This document shows, in pieces, positions 1-5,549 of a stretch of DNA of 10,339 bases (position 1 is its first letter; every line of letters begins with the position of its first letter). The position numbers and the translations under genes were made by a program. The notes beneath the pieces are model-generated. The model ran no database searches. It was not told the origin of the DNA and was given only the letters and a program-made list of their open reading frames with translations. Source of the stretch: Anaerolineales bacterium (GTDB taxonomy: Bacteria > Chloroflexota > Anaerolineae > Anaerolineales > Villigracilaceae); assembly GCA_025966435.1 (NCBI GenBank), contig JAICRQ010000077.1, positions 1 through 10,339 of the forward strand. The letters run 5' to 3'.

Positions 1-1
1 A

Positions 2-142
2 ACTCTCGTCTACACAATGGACACGGCCGCCACCGCTGCATTTGCCCTGGGGCTGCCTATCCCTGCCGATTGGGACGGCGTGCCCGTCTATGAAGCCTTT
101 GGTTTGCCCGTGGAGAGACAGTCCGTGCAATGCCAATCGTAA
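2..142 (+). CDS. C-terminal end of an alkaline phosphatase superfamily (phosphodiesterase/phosphatase) protein, partial
   Basis: An open frame enters from the left edge and ends at TAA 140-142, giving 46 codons. The piece includes VYTMDTAATAAFALGLPIP followed by DWDGVPVYEAF. This pattern (a 'D-x-A-x-T-x-x-x-x-LGLP-x-P-x-x-x-DG-x-P-x-x-x-x-F' tail) is typical of the C-terminal end of the alkaline phosphatase/sulfatase/nucleotide-pyrophosphatase superfamily, where the chain closes the fold after the last metal-ligand region. The active-site nucleophile and metal ligands would lie upstream, outside the window, so substrate and metal use cannot be stated. The gene converges on the kinase gene, with a hairpin between them. 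The superfamily assignment is inference from a short tail. The frame itself is supported by its clean stop and coherent protein-like composition. Confidence 0.6.
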   Translation, partial: TLVYTMDTAATAAFALGLPIPADWDGVPVYEAFGLPVERQSVQCQS

Positions 143-158
143 AATGTATTCCCAGATA

Positions 159-181
159 CGCCAGCAGCTGCATTGCTGGCG
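159..181. terminator. Hairpin between convergent genes, possible bidirectional terminator
   Basis: A perfect 8-bp stem (CGCCAGCA 159-166, TGCTGGCG 174-181) closes a 7-base loop. It sits in the 51-bp gap between the phosphatase-like stop (142) and the kinase stop (194), where a shared terminator is expected. Neither side is followed by a clear run of T, so Rho-independent activity is uncertain. It could instead be an mRNA 3'-end stabiliser. Confidence 0.4.
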
Positions 182-193
182 AAACAAAATTGT

Positions 194-2272
194 TTACGGC
201 ACAACCGGGCGCAAGGCGAGCTGAATATTCTCACGCAGATCCGGGAAAAAGCGCAGAGGCAAGTCGATCGGCGTGAACTCCGTACGCGTGCCAATTTCCT
301 CAACAGGAAAATAATACAACTGCGTTTCACTCTCCGCGCCGCGGCGGACGTCCTGAAACGTCATCAGGATATGGGTGCCATCCGGGCTGAAGGCGGCAGA
401 ACCGTAGCAGCAAATTCCGTCAATAGGGTTGATCTTGCGCACGTCCGTCGCGGACATATCATACAGATACAATTCGCCATAGCCTACATTGCGCTGGAAG
501 CTATTGAACAGAAAACGTTGTCCACCATCCCAGTGATAGGACGGCAGGATGGGATATCTCTCATAGCCTTCCGGCAGAAAGTGTTTGGCAGGGAACTCAT
601 CCATGATCAGCGGGTCCGCTGCCTGGCAGCGTTCCATATCCACCTGCAATACACGGATGGTATCCCCCAGCCTCTCTCCGATCACGCTCTGATACAGTAT
701 CGCCAGGCGCTCACCATCCGCGGACCATTGCGCGCCCTTGACTGCCACGTCGGTGTAATCGAGGCAGATATCTTCCAGAGCCTGTAATTCAAAGGCGGAG
801 GAAGCACGGGAGATGGCTTCGAGATCGAATGGAAGAATCAGCAGACGCCGCTCGATGCTGATGGCGACGTGCTGTCCATCGGGCGAGACGCGGAAGCCAT
901 CGAACCGGGGCGCCTTGAAACAGGCAAGCTGTTCCGGTTCTGCCAGCGCCGCTTCCGCATCCACTTTGTAAACGCAATTGCCTTCCCCGTACACTAGCGC
1001 ACTGCCTCCCGGCAGCCACTGCAGATCGAACTTAGGCATGTTCGTATTCGTCAGTTGACGGACGCGACTTCCATCCATGTCCATGACGTAAACATCGCGA
1101 TTAGCGGTCAGTGCGATCCTGTCGGCGCCGCCAATGCCGGGGATAGCAGTCACCGTCGGAGTCAGTTCTTCTGTCGGCAGCGACGTCTCGGTAGCCGTTG
1201 CCGGGGATACGCTCGTCGGCGTGAGGGGCGCGGTCGTAGCGGTGACAGGTGAAGTCGTGACACCGATTGGTGGGGCGGCTCGCGGAACTCCCCAGATGAC
1301 GAACGCAGCAAGCACCAGGGCAAGGACTCCGCCCACTATCCAGGGACGCAGACTGATCCGCCGCGGCGGCTCTGGAAGAGCCGGGGGAATTATCAGCTCC
1401 TCGACATTTGTTTTTAGAAACAGGGCAATGGGTGAGCCAAGGCTGACATCCGCCGGCAGCGGCTCCGACAGTGTCGAAATAAATGCATCGGCAAGCTCAG
1501 CCCCGGAGGCATACCGCTTTTCACGCTCTTTCGCCAGGACCTTCTCAATGATCGGTTCCACGCCCGCCGGTAAATTCGGGTTGATCTCACGAATGTGCGG
1601 AGCCGGCTCGGTGGCGTGTTTGTACGCCATGCCAAGCGGCGTGGTGGCTTCAAACGGCGTCTTGCCGCTCAGCATCTCGAACAGGATCACCCCCAGCGAG
1701 TAAATGTCACTGCGTGCATCGACGGACTCGCCCTTTGCCTGCTCGGGACTCATATGTGTGGGCGTGCCGATAATCCCTGAGCTGGTCAGCCGGGCAGTCC
1801 CCTGCGTGAACTTGGCAATGCCGAAATCGGAGACGTAAGCATTGTCGTATTCATCGAAAAGAATGTTGCCGGGCTTGAGGTCGCGGTGGATGATCCCCTT
1901 GCTGTGGGCGTAATCGAGGGCGGCGGCAAGGCGCTGAAGGATATGACCAATTTCAGCGAGCGAGAGCGTTCCGTTCTGGATGCGCTCAATCAGCGAGCCG
2001 CCTGCCATGTAACGCATCACGAAGAACAACTGGTCGCGGTCGCGCCCCACATCATAGACCGGGACGATCGCGGAGTGCTCGAGCCGGGCGATGATCTTAG
2101 TCTCGCGCTCGAAGCGCTCGCGCACCTGAGGATCGTTCAGCGATTCGCGTTTGAGGATCTTAAGCGCCACCTCGCGTTCGAACATGGGATCGTAGGCGCG
2201 ATAAACCGTTGCCATCCCACCCTGGCCCAGCTCCTCTCGAATCTCGTAACGGCTGAACTTCTCTGCACCCAT
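194..2272 (-). CDS. Membrane Ser/Thr protein kinase (PknB-like) with C-terminal extracellular TolB/PD40-type beta-propeller
   Basis: Eukaryote-type (Hanks) protein kinase of about 692 aa. Residues are counted from the ATG at 2270-2272. The glycine loop LGQGGMATVY starts at residue 15, the VALK lysine is K38, the helix-C Glu is probably E57, the catalytic block HRDLKPGN is at 129-136, DFG at 149-151 and SPE at 175-177. All key catalytic residues are present, so the kinase should be active in the cytoplasm. One TM helix (about 311-330) follows, then a Thr/Ser/Pro-rich stalk (about 335-379). The outer region (about 381-692) has repeated 'F/W-SPDG-x-x-hydrophobic' blades (VSPDGQHVAIS, FSPDGTHILM) like TolB/PD40 propellers. 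There are no PASTA repeats, so the sensor differs from classical PknB. An in-frame TTG at 2288-2290 would add 6 residues behind AGGA. ATG is preferred although its GGAG lies 12 bases upstream. Ligand and substrates cannot be read from the sequence. Confidence 0.9.
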   Translation of the reverse strand: MGAEKFSRYEIREELGQGGMATVYRAYDPMFEREVALKILKRESLNDPQVRERFERETKIIARLEHSAIVPVYDVGRDRDQLFFVMRYMAGGSLIERIQNGTLSLAEIGHILQRLAAALDYAHSKGIIHRDLKPGNILFDEYDNAYVSDFGIAKFTQGTARLTSSGIIGTPTHMSPEQAKGESVDARSDIYSLGVILFEMLSGKTPFEATTPLGMAYKHATEPAPHIREINPNLPAGVEPIIEKVLAKEREKRYASGAELADAFISTLSEPLPADVSLGSPIALFLKTNVEELIIPPALPEPPRRISLRPWIVGGVLALVLAAFVIWGVPRAAPPIGVTTSPVTATTAPLTPTSVSPATATETSLPTEELTPTVTAIPGIGGADRIALTANRDVYVMDMDGSRVRQLTNTNMPKFDLQWLPGGSALVYGEGNCVYKVDAEAALAEPEQLACFKAPRFDGFRVSPDGQHVAISIERRLLILPFDLEAISRASSAFELQALEDICLDYTDVAVKGAQWSADGERLAILYQSVIGERLGDTIRVLQVDMERCQAADPLIMDEFPAKHFLPEGYERYPILPSYHWDGGQRFLFNSFQRNVGYGELYLYDMSATDVRKINPIDGICCYGSAAFSPDGTHILMTFQDVRRGAESETQLYYFPVEEIGTRTEFTPIDLPLRFFPDLRENIQLALRPVVP

Positions 2273-2290
2273 GCTTGCGTCGCGCTCCAA

Positions 2291-2590
2291 AAATCCTGTG
2301 TCATGATTTACTTTTTGTTACTCAGGGGCAAGTATAACGAGCGACGAAGTCTATATGTAATACATTTGAATTACAGAATTTTGAACGTTCCTACTGATCA
2401 TCCGGATACATCCGTTAACCTGCGCGTAAGATTCTGGTAAGACTTCTGTAATGCTTTTTGCAGGTTCTTTTAACGTTGTGTTTCTATACTGGGATTATCG
2501 CTTTCGCGATGACGATCGACTTAACCCCTCGCAGGAACATTTACAGTCAGGTTTTCCATCGGTCGAACATCCATATGAATAGGAGAAAAC
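2291..2590. other. Divergent intergenic region between kinase and small secreted protein
   Basis: This 300-bp, comparatively AT-rich gap must hold the promoters of both divergent genes. No near-consensus sigma-70 pair was found for either. TATACT occurs on the + strand near 2486 and on the - strand near 2330 (TTATACT), each with a poor -35. A short perfect palindrome, ATGTA-A-TACAT, lies at about 2354-2364, upstream of the kinase, and could be an operator half. Reading frames here lack a ribosome binding site and protein-like content, so the stretch is treated as non-coding. Confidence 0.5.
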
Positions 2591-2920
2591 ATGAAACGAA
2601 AATTAAGTGTGCTTTTCGTTGTAGTCTTCGTCGCGCTTTTGACAGTTGTCCCGGCTTCGGCGGGACGCGGCAATGAAACCCCGGGTGTGGTGTACGTCAC
2701 TAGCCAGGGACTGTACTACGATACGTTTGTCGTCAAAGACCCATTGCCCTTCCGTGGGCGGTTCCAAGAGATCGAAAATGGCGCCACAGAGTTTGGTCCC
2801 GGCGATCCGGGTTATCTGGGTGGGCGCTGGTGGGAGGATACGAACGGTAACAATATCATGGACGCCACCGATCACTACTTCCTCTGCCCGCTGCTCGGAC
2901 CCGGGCGACCGACTCCGTAA
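2591..2920 (+). CDS. Small secreted protein with signal peptide and EF-hand-like loop, function unknown
   Basis: 109 aa, starting at ATG 2591-2593 behind a good ribosome site (AGGAGA, four-base spacing). The N-terminus is a classical Sec signal peptide: MKRK, a hydrophobic core to about residue 20, and an AxA motif (A22-S23-A24), with cleavage predicted before G25. The mature protein is about 85 aa. It is rich in Gly, Tyr, Trp and Phe and contains one Cys (C99). Residues 83-94 (D83, N85, N87, D91, D94) have acidic/amide spacing similar to a calcium-binding EF-hand or dockerin loop, set after a GGRWW segment. I know of similar small hypothetical proteins but cannot name a family or function. 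The gene stands alone: the kinase is divergent, and a strong terminator hairpin lies 21 bases after the stop. It is likely exported to the surface or medium; calcium binding is inference. Confidence 0.8.
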   Translation: MKRKLSVLFVVVFVALLTVVPASAGRGNETPGVVYVTSQGLYYDTFVVKDPLPFRGRFQEIENGATEFGPGDPGYLGGRWWEDTNGNNIMDATDHYFLCPLLGPGRPTP

Positions 2921-2941
2921 TGTGAATCAGAAAAGATGATA

Positions 2942-2976
2942 AGAACTTCCAGATCCTTTTAGGGTCTGGAAGTTCT
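2942..2976. terminator. Strong hairpin terminator between convergent genes
   Basis: A 15-bp stem (2942-2956 with 2962-2976) has one G:T-type mismatch and a five-base loop (TTTTA). It lies between the stop of the small secreted protein (+) and the stop of the diguanylate cyclase (-). On the + strand GTTTAG follows; on the - strand a T-rich TTATCATCTTTTC follows. It is therefore likely to end transcription from both sides. Confidence 0.8.
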
Positions 2977-2985
2977 GTTTAGAAA

Positions 2986-4152
2986 TCATCCTTCTTTCGC
3001 CATCTGGATCGCATTTTTAGTCATCTTTGCATTGTAAAGAGCGTCATCCGCCTGCTTCAGGATTTCATCGCGAAGGCTTGTTTCGCTGGCACAGGCAATG
3101 CCAATCGAAACCGTAATATGGAACGAGCCCTTGCCATGGCTGTATTCGGCAACGGCGATCTCAGAGCGGATTCGTTCTGCAAGCACATCGGCATCACAGG
3201 GACCCGGCACGATGACCAGAAATTCCTCGCCGCCCCAGCGCCCGACCAGATCCTGCTTGCGGATCATCGACTGGAATAGATTGGCAGTCTTCGCCAGGAC
3301 CTCGTCGCCGACGGAATGCCCCCAGCGGTCGTTCACCTGTTTGAAATCATCGATATCGATCAGCAGTATGGAAAACTCAACGTTCTGCCTCTGTGCCCGG
3401 GAGATTTCCTTCTCAAGAAACACCTGTGTGGCACGCCTGTTCGGGACGCGGGTCAGGACGTCCATAGTAGCAATCTCCAGCAAGTCGTTCCGCAGGCGGT
3501 GACTGACCATCAGCACGAAGCCTGTGGTCCAGAAGAAGCTGATGGCGAAAGAGAAAAGATAGGTTGCAGATTGCGCGGGGGTGAGGGTGAACGAGTCCTG
3601 TGGAGGGTTCCTCACGACGCTGGTCGTTCGGAAGACCAGAAATGCCGCATGGACGAGGAAGGAGATCAGCATCAGGTTGGCGCTAAAGCGGAGGGCGGTC
3701 TTCTGAATTCGCCATAGCTGAGAAATGAGCAGGCAGGTCATGGCAAGAGACCCCAAGGAAAAGGTGAGGACACGCTTCACCAGGTCCACATCCCAATACG
3801 TGAAGTTCGCCAGCAAAACGAGTACTACCGCAATGATCCCGATCACCAGCACCTTACTATAAGGGAATCCGGTAAATTGGCTGAGGGCGATATAAAAAAG
3901 ACCCGGACCCGTCAGGAGCAGAAGGTTCGACAGAATGATGGACAGAAACTCAGGGAGCTGGTCTGCAAACAAGCGCAGTAACAATCCAGCTGCGACGAAG
4001 AGATTTGCCAGCAGCGCCGCCCCCACGCCCCGATACTGTTTCAAATCCCGAATCAGAAACGCCTGTGCCCCGATCGCCGTCGCCTGGACGAAAAACGTCA
4101 TGCCGACAAAGAGCGCCACCGCCCGCACATCAAACTGGAAGAGGATTTGCAT
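2986..4152 (-). CDS. Membrane diguanylate cyclase (GGDEF domain, multi-TM sensor)
   Basis: 388 aa. It would make the second messenger cyclic di-GMP from two GTP. The first about 216 residues form roughly seven hydrophobic helices (about 9-34, 43-62, 66-90, 98-118, 127-147, 155-175, 194-216), an integral-membrane sensor not matched to a named type. The GGDEF domain spans about 225-385. It has the opening MDVLTRVPNRR, the metal-binding LLIDIDDFK (D266, D268), the active loop GGEEF at 307-311, and the product-inhibition I-site R298-x-x-D301 exactly five residues before it. Both catalytic and feedback sites are intact, so activity with c-di-GMP feedback is expected. No EAL or HD-GYP domain is attached. 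ATG 4150-4152 follows AAAGG with six-base spacing. On the - strand TATAAA (about 4181-4186) could be its -10, but no good -35 is visible. The gene is divergent from padR. Confidence 0.93.
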   Translation of the reverse strand: MQILFQFDVRAVALFVGMTFFVQATAIGAQAFLIRDLKQYRGVGAALLANLFVAAGLLLRLFADQLPEFLSIILSNLLLLTGPGLFYIALSQFTGFPYSKVLVIGIIAVVLVLLANFTYWDVDLVKRVLTFSLGSLAMTCLLISQLWRIQKTALRFSANLMLISFLVHAAFLVFRTTSVVRNPPQDSFTLTPAQSATYLFSFAISFFWTTGFVLMVSHRLRNDLLEIATMDVLTRVPNRRATQVFLEKEISRAQRQNVEFSILLIDIDDFKQVNDRWGHSVGDEVLAKTANLFQSMIRKQDLVGRWGGEEFLVIVPGPCDADVLAERIRSEIAVAEYSHGKGSFHITVSIGIACASETSLRDEILKQADDALYNAKMTKNAIQMAKEG

Positions 4153-4237
4153 TTCGTACCTTTATCTTTCCGTAGTATTTTATACCCTGGCGCAGGCAAA
4201 GGGGGAAACAAAATGGTCATTGTCCTTCTTTAGACTA

Positions 4238-4260
4238 ACTATATCAATATTTGACATAGT
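4238..4260. promoter_or_regulatory. 23-bp palindrome over the padR -35 box, probable PadR operator
   Basis: ACTAT-A-TCAA-TAT-TTGA-C-ATAGT pairs at 9 of 11 positions about its centre at 4249. Its right half contains the TTGACA -35 box, so a bound dimer would block RNA polymerase. A second ATATCAA/TTGATAT inverted pair (4241-4247, 4271-4277) has arms 30 bp apart and reaches into the -10. PadR regulators commonly repress their own operon from such sites. That PadR binds here is inference. Confidence 0.6.
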
Positions 4261-4280
4261 ATTACATTATTTGATATAAT
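4251..4280 (+). promoter_or_regulatory. Near-consensus sigma-70 promoter of the padR operon
   Basis: TTGACA (4251-4256) and TATAAT (4275-4280) are both perfect consensus hexamers, separated by 18 bp. Transcription should start about 4287, giving a leader of about 15 bases that carries AAAGGAG before the padR ATG at 4302. The strength suggests that control is by repression. Confidence 0.85.
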
Positions 4281-4301
4281 AGCCGTGAAAGGAGCCTGAC
4301 G

Positions 4302-4667
4302 ATGCCAAATACATCTCAAACAGATCTGAAAGATATCCTCCCCCTCAGCCCGGCGACGTTTTATATCCTGCTGGCACTGCCAGATGGACCGAAGCATGGA
4401 TACGCGATTATGAAGGAAGTGGAACAGATGACCGAAGGGAAAATCACCCTGGGTCCCGGCTCCTTGTATGGGTCGATCAAGCGATTGTTACAGGACAATA
4501 TGATCGCCGAGACAGATCACCGCCCCATCCGTGCGTTGGACGATGAACGCAGGCGCTACTACGCCCTCACCGATTACGGGCGGCAGGTGCTGGCGGGCGA
4601 AGTCCAAAGACTGGCAAGCGCCGTGCGGTTAGCGCAGAAAAAAGCTGTGCACAACGGGACAATCTAA
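4302..4667 (+). CDS. PadR family transcriptional regulator
   Basis: 121 aa, a cytoplasmic winged-helix DNA-binding protein. The PadR core is clear: HGYAIMKEVE at 32-41, LGPGSLYGSIKRL at 50-62 (recognition helix region), and the wing RRRYYALTDYGR at 83-94. A short C-terminal helix (about 95-115) would form the dimer interface, which fits the short PadR subfamily 1. The start is supported by AAAGGAG seven bases upstream of ATG. The stop codon overlaps the next ATG by one base (TAATG), so translation is coupled to the membrane gene downstream. PadR proteins are usually ligand-released repressors. The palindrome across the promoter suggests autorepression. The inducing ligand is unknown. Genes of this type are frequently paired with small or permease-like membrane proteins, as here. 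Confidence 0.93.
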   Translation: MPNTSQTDLKDILPLSPATFYILLALPDGPKHGYAIMKEVEQMTEGKITLGPGSLYGSIKRLLQDNMIAETDHRPIRALDDERRRYYALTDYGRQVLAGEVQRLASAVRLAQKKAVHNGTI

Positions 4668-5326
4668 TGACACTTCCTTCCTCATCCGTTCGGGCGGTTC
4701 GGTTGGTCACACGGGCATACTACAACTTCTTAACCTTATACCCGATCGGCTTCCGCGCACAACACGGGCAGGAGATGAAAGACCTGTTCGAAGAGCGCTG
4801 TATGGAAGCGTATGAAACAGCTGGCATTATGGGAGTCGGCCGGTGGCTGCTAAAGATCCTAGCAGGAGAAGTAATTAGTCTCTACAAGGAGTACCTAACT
4901 ATGATGGCAGATCTAATAGAAAGGAACCGGGATGCCCAAAAAGCGCTGGCACTAGGGATGATCTTTCTGGTTGGCACATGGGGCACGTTATTTTTTATGG
5001 CAGCCAGGCTGGTACTGCCGCTGCCTGGGACGGTGAGCTTTGCTACCGGTACGCTGCCTGGCATCGTTCTGGTGCTGGTGAATGCGCTGCTGGTGGCGCG
5101 CTCGATCACCCACTCGGAGCGCATCGAATATGTGGCCGGGATGGCGGCAATGGCAAATACCTTTCTAATCGCCACGTTACTGGCGATACAGTCGAGCCTG
5201 GGATCGCTCCCATCCGTGGCGCTGCTGGTGCAGGTCGTGCTAATTGGACTGCACGGGCATCTGCTCAGGAAGTTGCGCGGCAATGAGATGACTCACGATA
5301 TGCAAGAATTGAAGATAGGAGAATAA
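4667..5326 (+). CDS. PadR-associated four-TM membrane protein, function unknown
   Basis: 219 aa, second gene of the padR operon, its ATG overlapping the padR stop. The N-terminal cytoplasmic part (about 17-80) has LYPIGFR followed by HGQEMKDLFEER. This 'YP-x-x-FR ... EM-x-x-x-F' pattern is familiar from PadR-linked membrane proteins and from the prefix of some MacB-like permeases. Four hydrophobic helices follow: about 94-118, 127-146, 157-177 and 181-201. The C-terminal tail is short and charged. There are no ATPase motifs and no MacB periplasmic domain, so it is not a complete ABC permease. It may be a membrane partner or a target of whatever signal PadR senses. I cannot assign a biochemical role. 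Co-expression is strongly supported by the one-base overlap upstream and one-base gap downstream. Confidence 0.85.
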   Translation: MTLPSSSVRAVRLVTRAYYNFLTLYPIGFRAQHGQEMKDLFEERCMEAYETAGIMGVGRWLLKILAGEVISLYKEYLTMMADLIERNRDAQKALALGMIFLVGTWGTLFFMAARLVLPLPGTVSFATGTLPGIVLVLVNALLVARSITHSERIEYVAGMAAMANTFLIATLLAIQSSLGSLPSVALLVQVVLIGLHGHLLRKLRGNEMTHDMQELKIGE

Positions 5327-5327
5327 C

Positions 5328-5549
5328 ATGAATACAGGTACTTTCATCACAGCAGGATTATTTTTCCTGATCGGGCTCATCACAGCGATTCATCCCTTGT
5401 TTGCCTTCAACCTGCGCGCCTGGTTTGGAAGGCAAGTATTGGATATGAAGATCCAACCGGGAGCAAGGACTTTGCTCGCTTATCGAGTAGTAGGAATTGC
5501 ATTCCTGCTGATTGGCGCGGCGATGTTCTTTGTACAACTTAACGGTTAG
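5328..5549 (+). CDS. Small two-TM membrane protein, third gene of the padR operon
   Basis: 73 aa, starting one base after the preceding stop, with AGGAG six bases before the ATG. Two hydrophobic helices (about 5-27 and 52-70) flank a basic and aromatic loop (LRAWFGRQVLDMKIQPGAR). The layout of helix, aromatic loop with a Pro-rich turn, then an 'R-x-x-G-x-x-x-L-x-x-G' helix recalls small DUF6199-like membrane proteins, but the match is too weak to name. It is likely an inner-membrane subunit working with the four-TM protein. Its stop overlaps the tail of the convergent TIR gene by four bases. Confidence 0.75.
   Translation: MNTGTFITAGLFFLIGLITAIHPLFAFNLRAWFGRQVLDMKIQPGARTLLAYRVVGIAFLLIGAAMFFVQLNG

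Noticed and set aside
173..787. 204-aa + strand frame opposite the kinase propeller
   Set aside because: It is a shadow of the real - strand kinase gene, with no ribosome site and no protein-like motif.
2458..2676. 72-aa + strand frame upstream of the small secreted protein
   Set aside because: It overlaps the secreted-protein gene in another frame and lacks a ribosome site; the AGGAGA before 2591 marks the true start.
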